From: Branchinecta lynchi
Taxonomy: Eukaryota > Arthropoda > Branchiopoda > Anostraca > Branchinectidae
DNA length: 64,000 nucleotides
Direction of reading: 5' to 3'
Assembly: GCA_023053575.1 (NCBI GenBank)
Contig: JAKZAP010000008.1
Span: 4,048,715-4,112,714 of the forward strand
In this document: piece after piece, positions 45,789 through 56,479 of the stretch
How the letters are laid out: each line of letters opens with the position of its first letter
Position numbering within the stretch: the first letter of the stretch is position 1
The notes under the pieces: model-generated
What the model was told of the DNA's origin: nothing
The model's input: only the letters and a program-made list of their open reading frames with translations
Databases searched by the model: none
Made by a program: the position numbers and the translations under genes

Positions 45789-46799
45789 TAGACCCCGACG
45801 CCGCGCCGAAAATCAGCGGCGTCACACTGAAATTCAAACGGCTAAAATGCGCCCCTTTAACGGCGGCGCGCCGATCGCCGCCGCTGATACATCGGCGGCG
45901 GCGATTCGCTTGTGTTTCGGCGCCCCACACTTTTTTTGTATATTCTTGTTCTTGTACTTGTATTGCGCTGACAAAAATTATGGCACACCCCAGTTCTGAC
46001 GACATTGCCATCGAGCGCTACTTTCAAGAGTTTACTTTTGTGCCAGCCCTGAGAAACGGTCGATTCATGAAGCAGGCGAGGATTCACAAAACGATGCCAT
46101 TATTCGGCGGCAAGTCGACTTGTACCTTAGCATAGCCGCAGAAGCCAATAGATGCGAGGTTGACTTTGATGTACTAGGGTTCTGGAAAAAATACGCCCAG
46201 CAAATTCCGTGGGTGGCTGCTTTGGCGCGGAAATGTTTGGCGATTCCAGCCACAAGTGCAGCAGCGGAGCGAATTTTTTCCACTACTGGACTGATAGTTT
46301 GTGCTAAACGAAGCAGTATCAAGCCCCATAGGGTCAACCAAATGCAGTTTGCCCACGATAATTTTAAGACATGTAAGGTCATTAAGAAGTGATCTCTTTG
46401 AGTCTAGTCTACGCACTTTCTTGCTAGTTCAGCATTGACGCTTAGGAAGCGATACTGTATGTAGTCTATAGTTTTAGCAAAAGTCATTCTGTGATTACAT
46501 CTTTGGTGATAATGTTTGACCAGATTCAGATTCATGAATCTGGTCAAACCCGTCTGATGTAATAGTCATCAGATCAGGCACATAAAGGCTACTCTTGATT
46601 AATACGTGATTGAAATCAGAACTGCCGACCATTAAAACTGTATCTGACCTGTTTTTGTTTATTTGGCCCTAGCTTGTAAGATTGATGTTATTAAAATTAT
46701 GTGAAGCTAAAACAACCAATGAAAGGCGAGGCTAGAGGTGCTAAAGCGCGGGAAACGCCGATCAATCGACGGCGCGCCGCTTCGCGGCGTCGGGGTCTA
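45789..46799 (+). mobile_element. hAT-derived element, 1011 bp, 8-bp target duplication GATGTAAC
   Basis: Begins TAGACCCCGACGCCGCG and ends CGCGGCGTCGGGGTCTA, a perfect 17-bp inverted repeat. It is flanked by GATGTAAC on both sides (45781-45788 and 46800-46807). Subterminal GC-rich palindromic motifs (GGCGGCGCGCCGATCGCCGC) lie near both ends. It keeps only the C-terminal dimerization region of a hAT transposase, so it is an internally deleted, non-autonomous copy. An internal palindrome lies at 46508-46551 (TTTGACCAGATTCAGATTCA and its complement). Confidence 0.92.
46000..46392 (+). pseudogene. hAT transposase C-terminal dimerization domain relic
   Basis: Open for 130 codons without a required ATG. 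The recognisable part from 46102 reads IRRQVDLYLSIAAEANRCEV, DFDVLGFWKKYAQQIPWVAA, LARKCLAIPATSAAAERIFS, TTGLIVCAKRSSIKPHRVNQ and ends KVIKK. This is the hAT dimerization motif (FWK....P.LA.LAR..LAIPATSA.SER.FS..G). The catalytic DDE region and zinc finger are absent, so it cannot transpose; it might still make a small dimerizing peptide if transcribed. Confidence 0.88.
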
Positions 46800-46946
46800 G
46801 ATGTAACGATACAAACAGTATCGCCCTTTGCCGAGGACGTTGATTAAAATAGATATATGGCAAGACTGACCAATCAAAGGAATCTAAAGTTGTGACTGGT
46901 TCTTTACAACTCAAACATCAACCAATGGTATTCGAAGTATACTCAC

Positions 46947-47102
46947 AGCGTAAATCCCTCCTTTGTGCGCAGGACTTCCGAGTTCACAGGTGGTATTGTA
47001 TTCCTTTGAATCATAAATAAAAAGCTTTCCATCAAAGCCGGCAGTAGCGAAATGCTCACCATCTGGGGCGAACCTCACTGATTGTACGAAACGCGTGTGA
47101 TC
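46947..47102 (-). CDS. WDR1: WDR1 exon D (blade 5)
   Basis: Encodes residues 182-233 (52 codons, phase 0 at both ends). It reads [19 protein letters not shown], then [14 protein letters not shown], and ends AHKGGIYA. The acceptor is GTTTCCAG|GAT and the donor GCT|GTGAGT. The next family motif (SWSPD) follows directly in exon E. A hAT-type element ends at 46799, 148 bases downstream of the donor. Confidence 0.94.
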
Positions 47103-47397
47103 CTGGAAACAACTGAACTTGTTATAATGATAACGCTAAAAATAAAGACGACAAATCCAAGCAAGACTGAACAATATAGATATAGCCCAAAACCATCTGC
47201 TTTCCATTAAATAAGATGTAAAGCCCGACTACCAGAAATAATCTTTTCACGAAGAAACGGGTCAAAAATATCGTTTCTTAGAAAATACCTTTACTGCTAT
47301 GTGAAATTAGCAATTTTCTTGTTTGCGCTTGTCGATTCTATTCAGCCTGTCTCTATAGCATTGTCCAAATAGGTGTAATAAGCCGAATTGTCCCTTA

Positions 47398-47700
47398 AAA
47401 ATAATCCCTTCTCGTTATTTCTAAGCTTTCCTTCACACTTCCGAACAGTTCAAATCCGGTACAAGACTCCATCACTTCCCTTAAAACTCGACTGTTAAGC
47501 AAGAAAATGCAAATTAATGACAGTAAGTCTTCGGTTATGCGGTTTAGCAGACTGAGATCGTTCCATCATTTATTTCTGAAAACTTCTTGTAAGTGTATTA
47601 GTTAATTTGGTTCTTGTGTGTCTGTGTATTTTGTAAATTTGTATTCCTTTTCTAGCTTTTAGCTATTCGGATGAACTTGATTGATTGAATAGCGCTATAC
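47398..47700 (+). pseudogene. Internally deleted copy of the 11.3-12.4 kb LINE
   Basis: Near-identical to 11530-11680 (TCTCGTTATTTCTAAGCTTT ... GCGGTTTAGCAGACTGAGA), then jumps directly to the sequence of 12221-12350 (TTCCATCATTTATTTCTG ... GAACTTGATTGATTGAA). About 540 bp of RT sequence is missing between the two parts. Confidence 0.8.
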
Positions 47701-47745
47701 GCGATTCTTACGTCTTAATACGTTGGTCGCAATGTTCGTGGTCGT

Positions 47746-47845
47746 GGGCATGTTGAGTCGTGGGCATTTTGATCGTGGGGATTTTGAACCGTGGGCATTT
47801 TAATCGGGGGCATTCTGAGAGTGGGCAAAAAGATCGTGGTGATTT
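47746..47845 (+). repeat. Minisatellite, second array of the GTGGGCATTTTGA unit
   Basis: About five to six varied copies of CGTGGGCATTTTGA. It is the same unit as 3764-3892 and again lies just downstream of a LINE 3' end. Confidence 0.75.
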
Positions 47846-47849
47846 TGGG

Positions 47850-48600
47850 AACCACCCCTTAATACACATGCCTGTTCAAACAAGGATCCCGGGAAGTTCT
47901 TATGAATGCAGAGTTCGGTGCTGCCACGCTGATACAGTTTTTGGAGTTTCTAAAGATCAGAAAAAGTGTTCTTAGTACTAGTGAAGTACACCAGTACGGT
48001 TTGACGACCAATCTACTGCAAAAAGCTATTAAGTTTACGGATGGACAGCTGGTGGACCCAACCGCTGGTGGACCCAACCAAGCAATCTGATTGGCTCTGC
48101 ATAAGAGAGAATAGAGCCGAGCTCCATTTTCCTTATTCACCATTACAGCGACTCGAGGAAAAGAGTATTCTGTAATTAGCCTTATACGTCGTAATAAACC
48201 TTACAACACCTAATGCTTATCGCTCTACTGCTCTCCGAAGCGGCGGCTGGATGCGAAATATTTGAAAACCAAACGCGCCTTGGTTAAGAAGTGGGAAAAA
48301 CAAGTCCAAAACCGAAGGTATCTCTGATGGTCTACCATGTCTTGAAAAAAGAAAACAACCCTTTTAAGCTTCTTACGTCCTTATTCGTGAAAGAGTACCT
48401 TGAAGCTTTGTGCAGTTTGCGTCGTATGACTGTTAAAATTCGGCTGGGCCGAAAAAGCGCTAAAATGTCGGAAGTCGAAACAATGCCGAAATGCGGGGAT
48501 TTCAGAAGCTTGTAATCCTTTGAGGAAAATTAGATCTTCTTTTCCATCCCGAACGGACCAGAAACCTTCATCTTGTTAAAGTTCAACTGAAAAGCCATCT
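47850..48600. other. Intron sequence, nothing recognised
   Basis: No gene or repeat family recognised, apart from a small tandem duplication of GGTGGACCCAACC at 48051-48079. Confidence 0.4.
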
Positions 48601-48614
48601 AGTTTTTGCTTTAT

Positions 48615-48700
48615 ATTTGACAGTGCAAAACGGACACGTCAGCTGAATTTTATTTGAGCTATATTTCGGCCCTTCTGGCAAGGGTCCTCTTCAGGCTCAA
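48615..48700 (-). repeat. Penelope-type repeat with hammerhead-like core (reverse)
   Basis: Reverse strand: TTTTGAGC, CTGAAGA, stem II GGACCCTTGCCAGAAGGGCC, GAAA (48667-48664), then ATAAAATTCAGCTGACGTGT. The arrangement is as in the 39850 copy. Confidence 0.6.
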
Positions 48701-48820
48701 AACCGCTCAAGTTGCAAAAATGTACTTGTGGGAAAAAACTTTTTTTGGTTTGTTTTTGTTTTGTATATTTCAATATAATCAATTTTTTTTTTTACAATAG
48801 CTTCTCACAATCCCAAATCG

Positions 48821-49279
48821 ACAAATAGAACATGGACAACTGTGGTAATTTGTCGACCCCTGATCGACAAATAGAACATGGACAACTGTGGTAAATTCGA
48901 GCCTGAACATACCACTTTTGCTAGGGTTTTGTATAGCACGCTGATTTTCTGCCTCTTTTGTCAATGTGATCACACAGGATGAAACGGTGAAACGAAGAAA
49001 AATTTCGTGATGTCCAAGCGTGAAAAGTTCGCGTTGAGAGGAATTCCTTGGGTGACGTACTTTTACAAATCGGTCGATGATGAGTAAGCACAGAGAGAAT
49101 GACGCAACTTTGACAAAAAGCACAATCTTTACCAAACATGGCCATAATTATCGGATCGAAAAAGAATTGTAGATTAGAATCAGATACACACGTGGTTGAA
49201 TCTTTAAATCTTTACCAAACATGGGCATAATTATCGGATGGAAAAAGAACTGCAGATTATAACCAGATACACACGTCGG
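48821..49279. repeat. Two small tandem duplications
   Basis: AATAGAACATGGACAACTGT occurs at about 48824 and 48870. A ~83-base unit with TCTTTACCAAACATGG.CATA and ATTATCGGAT(C/G)GAAAAAGAA occurs at about 49125 and 49208. No gene seen; a lysine/arginine-rich frame at 49238 starts inside the second duplicate and has no family motif. Confidence 0.7.
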
Positions 49280-49530
49280 GCAACAACAAAAATTAAACGG
49301 CGAATAAGAAAAAAAAGAATGAAAAAAAAAAGAGTGGACCTTTCAAAAGCGATGATTATTCATTGTCTCCGTCAATCTGAATATATCGCTGTACCGCAGG
49401 AAAATGTACGCGTTAAGACAAGAAAACCGGAATGGTCAACGGACCCTGACTTAAAAACGACTAAAAACGAAGCACAGTGGTGGTTGCGCCTGTGGATATT
49501 GTGTGGTAGACCAAAATCCGGTCAAGTTTT

Positions 49531-51660
49531 TATGGCACTTGAGCTTATCAAGTGCCATATAGCGATCGTAATGTCTGTCTGTCTGTCCGCATTTTGCTAG
49601 TTTGGGCACTTCCACATGACCTAGGACGATAAAATTCATCATTTCAGGGACCCAACCGGATTAACTTGGAAATAATCACTTCCCCGATCCGATCATCAAT
49701 GGGGGAGTGGCAACATAGGGAATCCGGAAGTTAGTAACATTCATAACTTTGGAACGGATAATCGGGCGTGCATTAAACTTGACAGGTATCAAGAACAAAT
49801 GTCTTGGATGTTCATTGTCAAATTCGGATCGCATCCGGTAACTGGAGGGGGGGGGGGCTGGAGAGGGACACCCGAAATGCTTTTTCTAGTTTTCGACAAA
49901 CCCCTGCCCCTTTCTTCGCACTAGTATAGCTCGGCGCATGGATGAGTAATTCTTTCATCACACTAGTATAGCTCTGATCGTGGATTCTTTGCAAGAATTC
50001 GTTCGGAGAGAGATAGATCAACCGAAGGTCGAAGGGGTTGGCAAAATATGTTTGTTGAACCTTAATAGGGGTTGATATATCGGATAATCGGGCGTGCATT
50101 AAACTTGACAGGTATCAAGAACAGATGTCTTGGATGTTCGCTGTCAAATTCGGATCGGATCCGGTAACTGGGGGGGGGGGGGGGTCTGGAGGGGGACACC
50201 CACAATGCATTTTCTAGTTTTCGTCAAACCCCTACCCCTTTCTTCGCACTAGTATAGCTCTGCGCATGGATGAGTCATTCTTTCATCGCATTAGTATAGC
50301 AGCTCTGCTCGTGGATTCTTTGCAAGAATTCGTTCGGAGAGAGATAGATCAACCGAAGGTCGAAGGGGTTGGCACAATATGGTGTTGGACCTTGGTAGGG
50401 GTTGATATAGATTAGGGGGTGCTAGGATGATGAAACTTGGCAGGCGTATCAGGGACCCGACCAAACCAACCTGGAGATAATGAGTTTCCCGATCCGACCA
50501 TCTTGGGGGAGTGGAGAGTGGGGGAATCCGGAAAATTGAGTGGTGTGTAACTTTCGAACGGGTGATCGGATTGAAATGAAACTTAATTCCTGAATAAATG
50601 ACATATCTCCGATGTTCCATTGGAAGTCCGAACTGGATTCGACAGCTATGGAGGAGTTGGGGGGGGGGGGGACCGGAAATCCTGAGAAACGGTTAGAATG
50701 GAGGGATCGGAGTGAAACTTGCTGGGAATAACCAGCATCTGCTCCAGATAAATCGTTAACACATTTGGACTGGATCCGGACACTTGGGTTGGAGTCTGGG
50801 TGAAGGGGTGTTTCCCGGAATTCCAGTGATGGCTGTTCTGGGGATTTTCACGAAGAAACTTGGGAGGCGTATCAGGGACCCTATCAAACTGAGTTGTAAA
50901 TAAAAATTTACTCGATCCGATAATCGTGGGGGGGGGGGTAGAGGAAGGGGGAATCCGGAATATTGAGTCATGCGTAACTTTGGAACGGGTGATCGGAAGG
51001 GAATGAAATTTTGTAACTGAACAGAGGACATGTCTCTGGTGATCTTTTTCATGTCCGGACCGGATCCGACAACAACTGTGCGGGAGATATGCGACCGGCT
51101 TAGACTGGAGATATCGTGATGGAACTTTGTGGGAATAACTAGCAGATGCTCCGGATAAATCATTTACAGAACCGGATTGGCTCAGGCGACTGTGGGGGGA
51201 GTTTAAGGGGGAGTCCGGAATTCCGGTGATTGCGAGTAAAGGTACCTCCAAATGTGCTAGGACGATGAGACTTGGCTGGAATATTAGAAATTCGACAAGA
51301 TTGGCTTGGAATTCGCTACTTTCCAAATCCGACCATTCCTTAAAGTACCAATCATAACCGCAAATTAAGAAAAATACTTTTAAGCAAAATATGCATTTTC
51401 ACGATCCCCATGAGCCCATTACCCTTTTTGCCTCAAGGGTTTTGGCTTACAAATGAGGTTCTAGCTCAATTATAGTGCGCATCTTCACCGCAAGGTCGAA
51501 AAGTACTTTTTATCAAACGATGCATCTCAACCCATGATCATTTGTGCCACAAGGGTTCTACTTTTGACCAAACTGTATATATCAATGATCCCTAAGAACC
51601 TGCTATCGTTTTTGCCTCAAGGGCTTTGCTTACAGCTGCATCTCTAGCGCAATTAAAACG
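49531..51660 (-). mobile_element. F2 repeat copy i (reverse), with an internal duplication
   Basis: Right-end hairpin TATGGCACTTGAGCTTATCA then AGTGCCATATAGCGATCGTA at 49531. The block with GGATAATCGGGCGTGCATTA and the following G-tract occurs twice (49757 and 50086). G-runs at 49849, 50171, 50661 and 50931 show reverse orientation. The 5' A/T-rich modules lie at 51340-51660; the left hairpin is not visible. A 226-codon minus frame (50646-51326) is just repeat modules in phase. Confidence 0.7.
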
Positions 51661-51689
51661 GGAAATTACGCAGCAACAATTCAAAGAAG

Positions 51690-51815
51690 AAACGTACTTG
51701 ATATATTTATTCAAACAATGTTTACAACGGATACGTCAGCTATGATTCTTCATCAGCGATATTTCGGCCCTTCTTAGCAAGGGTCCTCGTTAGGCTGTCA
51801 ATGTTCTGGTTCAAC
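51690..51815 (-). repeat. Penelope-type repeat, hammerhead-like core with a broken G5
   Basis: Reverse strand: CAGAACATTGACAGC, CTAACGA (G5 of the core changed to A), stem II, GAAA, then GATGAAGAATCATAGCTGAC. CAGC can pair with GCTG as in the 39270 copy, and the triplet before GCTG is AUA. The G5 change should abolish ribozyme activity. Confidence 0.6.
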
Positions 51816-51838
51816 TTCGGGTTAGGAAATTACATAAT

Positions 51839-51845
<7 letters not shown>

Positions 51846-51878
<33 letters not shown>

Positions 51879-52010
51879 AGAGGAAAGTAAACGCCCGCGA
51901 AGAGGTCGCGGACTGGAAGAGTGACCGTGATCGGAAACAAAAATGGATATAAATCCACCTAACCATTTATCCTTATTTACTTTCCTCTCCTTTTTTTTTT
52001 TTTTTTTTTT
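51846..52010. repeat. Inverted repeat with long poly(A) and poly(T) arms
   Basis: Thirty-one A bases (51846-51876) plus GGAGAGGAAAGTAAA are mirrored by TTTACTTTCCTCTCC plus twenty T bases (51991-52010), separated by about 84 bases. The pattern suggests two retroposed tails in opposite orientation or a fold-back copy. Confidence 0.8.
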
Positions 52011-52040
52011 ACTTTCTCCTTCCCTTTCACTTTCTTCTCT

Positions 52041-52451
52041 TTGACTCCCAACTCTCAGCCATTCAACCACCGACTGAAGAGGTATACCCCCGTCCGCTCT
52101 CTCCGAGTCCGGCCTAGTAAATTATGCCGGACTCTCCGTTCACAATGTTTTAGTGTTTTATGTGATCGTGGAGTGGTCTTGAATACTGAGGAAGATAAGG
52201 TAAGGTTGATAAAACTGAACATAGAGATCCCCGGAGATGAGACGAGAGAGCGAGCTGTGGTGTTGATTGTGATGGAATTATGTCAATATGTTTGGAAAAG
52301 AAGGAAAAAGAAAAAAGGAATTGAGTTAAGAAGGTGTTTTGATTGTAAGAGAATGATAGTGCGGTTATGTGAGAGTGGAAGGTGGGAAGAGCGAGTGGAT
52401 ATTGAGTGGATGGAGTCTGTTGTTGACGAGTTGATTGGAATGTCAATATGA
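52041..52451 (+). pseudogene. Possible LINE C-terminal fragment
   Basis: A 136-codon frame with VVLIVMELCQYVWKRRKKKK and RMIVRLCESGRWEERVDIEW. A helical (I/V)xxYxW+xR segment near the C-terminus is common in LINE proteins, which is the only basis for the call. No poly-A tail follows directly. It might instead be an unknown gene fragment. Confidence 0.35.
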
Positions 52452-52499
52452 GGAGATATTGAGTTGGTTGTGGGAATACGTGTTGCACGGAAAAAATAA

Positions 52500-53016
52500 A
52501 AAAAAAATGACAAAGATGTTGGAAGAAAAGAAAAAGTTTGTGAAATTATTGATTTGGAATGGTTGTTTAATTTGTTCGTATTGATAAAATGTTGAAAAAT
52601 TGTAAAAAAAATTAGTATTCGTAGTTTAAAAGTTAAAGTATTTAAAATTTATTTTAAAATTAATATTTAACTTTTTGTTTATGTAATATATTTGAAAAAA
52701 AAAAAAAAACAAGCATGCCAAGCCGAGCACGGATGTCTAGGCATGTGCCTATAGCATCACCATTCACACCCATGCCTAGACAGTTTTTGGGCCAGGCACG
52801 GAGTTCTAGGCTTGGCTTATGTGCTTGGCTAGGCATGCTTGTGAACGCGGCTTTACGGCGACTGAACGAATATTTAGCTTGTCCGCTTCCCGTTTTAGAA
52901 ATAGTCTGAATCTGAAACTGGAGAAGGTGCACCGCCATCTACCCAGCTAGCGGCCATGCTGTATGGCGAGTGTATACGAGCTCGGCACTTTCAATTTATG
53001 GTTCCAAAAAGCTTAC
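52500..53016. other. Intron sequence, nothing firmly recognised
   Basis: AT-rich then mixed sequence downstream of exon C. The stretch 52713-52835 repeats CATGCCTAG/CTAGGCATG and CCAAGCC/GGCTTGG motifs in both orientations, perhaps a decayed inverted-repeat element. Confidence 0.4.
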
Positions 53017-53197
53017 CTGCTTGGTCATCTTAAACTTGAATGGCGGGCCTTCGAAAATAGCAACACTGTTGTCTTCACTGCCGGTGATGATTCGGAAAGG
53101 CCTGGTTGGTTTAAAATCGCAGGAGTTAAGTGCCTTTGTCTGACCCATAATGTCTCCATTTGAGGTTCCAGTGTCTACCAGGAAGACATGACCAAAC
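53017..53197 (-). CDS. WDR1: WDR1 exon C (blades 3-4, GPPFKFK loop)
   Basis: Encodes the last base of codon 121 (Arg) and residues 122-181: FGHVFLVDTG, SCDFKPTRPFRIITGSEDN and EGPPFKFKMTKQ. The PPFKFK segment is strongly conserved in AIP1 proteins and, from studies of the worm protein UNC-78, this surface is linked to cofilin/actin activity; that link is family knowledge. The acceptor is TGCTTCTAG|G and the donor CAG|GTAAGC (phase 0). The tryptophan usual in a WD blade is replaced by valine in VFLVD. Confidence 0.95.
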
Positions 53198-53339
53198 CTA
53201 GAAGCACACACACTTATCAAGATTTACTCAGATTGGTGTAACTGCCTTTCACACTGGCCCATCTTTTTCAGCCACTTACACATTTTCCATAAGTGGACTT
53301 AGGTTTCCACTTCCTGCCTAACAAACATAATATGCTTAA

Positions 53340-53711
53340 AGGACCTGTCTTACCTATAATACTAACGCAACCGACTTCCAAAATCACTCCATATATTTCT
53401 AAACCCGGAGACTCCAATTTCGCAAGGTACATTCTAACCCCTCTAACACAACCACGCTGGTTTTCTTACTTGCCGTGATTTGCTACCTTCGATGTGTCTC
53501 ACGCTATCGAGGGTTGTTTGCGAGGAGTTTTTCCATCAGAAAAACCGGTTATGTAAATTTTTTACCTGTTTTCGCTGTAAGTCAACGGGTCTCGGAAAAG
53601 GCTTAAAGCAGCCAAAACCGTGGGTTATTTGTTGAAAGCACAGCCTAGTTTAAAAGTATTAAAACATTTTAAAATACAGCAAGTTCAATAGTAAATAGTG
53701 CGACAGGTCCT
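53340..53711. mobile_element. piggyBac-type miniature element, 372 bp, TTAA duplication
   Basis: Begins AGGACCTGTC and ends GACAGGTCCT, flanked by TTAA on both sides (53336-53339 and 53712-53715). TTAA duplication is typical of piggyBac. No transposase frame. It lies 139 bases upstream of the exon C acceptor. A shorter relative is at 59362-59569. Confidence 0.82.
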
Positions 53712-53756
53712 TTAAAAATATTATCTCAGGGGTTCAGTGCAAAATTACCTTGTTAA

Positions 53757-56474
53757 CAAGAGCTACGAGCTCATATGGCACTTGTACGAGTAGGCTGTAC
53801 AAGAAATTAGATGAGAACGTCACAAAATACACCCGCCATCCAAAAATGCGGTTCGGAATTAGAAATAGGATATTTAGTTTCACTCATTTCTGAGCAGTTC
53901 CGGCATCGTCTCGATTGTCTGTAGCAAATGCACATGACTGTTCAAACTTTCATCCCAATAAATCCATTTGTTTGATCCCTAGACGTGCTACACGATTTCC
54001 GGTACCCACTCTATCTCGACCTACCGTGGCCGAATCTGGTTCGGAATATAAAAAATCGACCACCTAAAGCATCTTCTTTTATACCATCTATCAAGTTTCA
54101 CTCGAATCTGAGCATTTTTGGAAAGTTCCGGTACCCCCCCCCCCCTCCCACCAACGTTGTCGGAGCCGGTTCGGGCCCAATCTCTTAATTCCCTGTTCCT
54201 GTCCATCAAGTTTTACTGAAATTGGAGCTTAGCCTATCTGCAAGTTTCCAGTACCCCCCCCCCCCTATCTTGGCGGAATTCGGCCCGGACGCCAAATAAC
54301 AAATCTAGGCCGCATAAACTCGGCACTGTCGAATTTGCATCTCATTCGGTCCATCCGTTTGGTTTTTGTGCATGTCAAAAGTCCCCCCACCCCCAATTCC
54401 CCTAATCGTGGTCGCATATGGTTCGAACACATGTTTTACATGTCGAGGCCATCGATTCGTATCACCCATAAAGTTTCACTCGAATCAGACCACTCCTTTG
54501 CAATTTATAGAAGTCAATTTCCATATTTCTCTTCTCGTGCTCCCCAAAAAATGCTCGGATCTAGGAACGGAAGTTTCCGGGGGTATGTTGTGTCAGGTTC
54601 TTAAGTCAAGATAATTCGGGTCGCTAATATGCCTGCAAAGTTTCGTTGTCGTTTTACATCTAGAACTATTCTAACTCACGACTACCGGAATTCCAGGAAA
54701 CCCCTCCAACTCCCCCCACAGAGCCCCGAAACCATCTGGCTCCTTCAATTTCATCTAGGCCTAATGCTTGTTCCATCCATTAAGTTTCGTCCCAATCCCT
54801 CTGCTTTTAGAGTTTCTCAAGTTCCCCCCCCCCCCCTCCATCCCCACAGGTATCGGACCCGACCCGGACGTGACACTGAACGTCCGAGGCGATAGCTCAC
54901 CAGACAAGTTTCATTCAAATCCGATCACCCGTTCAAAAGTTATGCACGCCACTAGATTCCGGACTCCCCATCCACCCACTCCCCCCACGATGGTCGGGTC
55001 GGGGAAACGGCTGTTCTCAAGTCAATATGTTCGGATCCCTGACATACCTGCCAAGTTTCATCGCCCTAGGACATCAGGAAGTATGCCGAACTCGCGGGAT
55101 CGCTAGAAATCCAGACCCCGACCCCAACTCCCCCACAGTGCCCTGATATGGTCCGGTTATGCCAATGACGTGTCTAGGACTTGTGCTTGTTTTTCCCACA
55201 AAGTTTCATCCCGATCCCTCCACTCTAAGCGTTTCTCAAAATTTCCGGTTCCCTCCTCCAACTCCCCCCAGTGTCATCGGATCCGCCCGGATTTAAATTG
55301 AGATGTCTGAGACACGAGGTCATCCTAAATATAAAATTTCATCAAGATCCGATCACCCATTCAAAAGTTATACACGCCACTAGATTCCGGACTCCCCATC
55401 GATCCACTCCCCCCAGTATGGTCGGATTGGGGAAACGGCTGTTCTCAAGTGAACCTGTTCGGGTCCCTGACATACCTGCCAAGTTTCATCGCCCTAGCAC
55501 ATCAGGAAGTATGCCGAACTCGCGGGATCGCTAGAAATCCGGACCCCCCCCCCAACTCCCCCAGAGTGCCTAGATCTGGTCCGCTTATATCAATGACGTA
55601 TCTAGGATTTGTGCTTGTTCTTCCCACCAAGTTTCATCCCGATCCCTCCACTCTAAGCGTTTCTTAAGATTTCCGGTTCCCTCCTCCAACTCCCCCCAGT
55701 GTCATCGGATCCGGTCCGGATTTATAGTGGGACGTCTGAGACACGAGGTCATCCTAAATATAAAATTTCATCAAGATCCGATGACTCGTTCGCAAGATAA
55801 AAATACCTCAAATTTTGGCTTCCCCCTCCCTCCACTCCCCCCCCCCAGATGGTCGAATCGGGGAATTGACGATTTCCTATTTAATCTGGTCGGGTCCCAG
55901 AGATGCCTGTCAATTTCCATCGTCTCAGCACATCAGGAAGCACGGAACTCGCGGGATCACTACAAATTCGGACTTCTCCCCCCCCCCCCCCAACTCCCCC
56001 AAAGTGAGCGGACCCGTTCCGGTTATATCAGCCATGTATCTAGGACTTGTGCTTGTACTTTCCACCAAGTTTCATCCGGATCCCCCCACTCTAAGTGTTT
56101 TTCAAGATTTCCGGTTTCCCCCTCCAACTCCCCCCAATGTCACCGGATCCGGTTTGGATTTAAAATGGAGGGTCTGAGACACGATTTCCTTCCATATATC
56201 AAGTTTCATTAAGATCCGATAACCCGTTCGTAAGCTAAAAATATCTCATTTTTCCTCATTTTTCCGGATTCCCCCTCCCTCCACTCCCCTCCAGATGGTC
56301 GGATCGGGGAAGCGAGTATTTCTAATTTAATCTGGTCCAGTTCCTGATATGCCTGCCAAGTTTCATCGTCCTAGCTTATCTGGAAGTGCCCGAACTAGCA
56401 AAACCGGGACCGACAGACCGACTGACGGACAGAAATAACAATCGCTATATGGCACTTGAGTAAGCTCAAGTGCC
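53757..56474 (+). mobile_element. F2 repeat copy, long form
   Basis: Left end ACAAGAGCTACGAGCTC; right end ATATGGCACTTGAGTAAGCT then CAAGTGCCATAAAAA. It is the best full-length F2 reference in the window (2.7 kb), closely matching 7592-9904 and containing an additional run of modules (about 55130-55560). Near-in-phase modules produce long but meaningless frames such as 55727-56212. Confidence 0.8.
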
Positions 56475-56479
56475 ATAAA

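Noticed and set aside
45980..46135. ATG-started frame in the hAT element
   Set aside because: It opens at 45980 but ends after about 50 codons; the conserved dimerization motif is in another frame that lacks an early ATG.
50646..51326. Long proline-, serine- and arginine-rich open frame of 226 codons (and similar ones at 55727-56212 and 55815-56177)
   Set aside because: They fall entirely inside F2 repeats. The frames come from a few modules that happen to be in phase; other copies of the same modules are shifted or stopped, and the 281-bp period of copy a is not a multiple of three.
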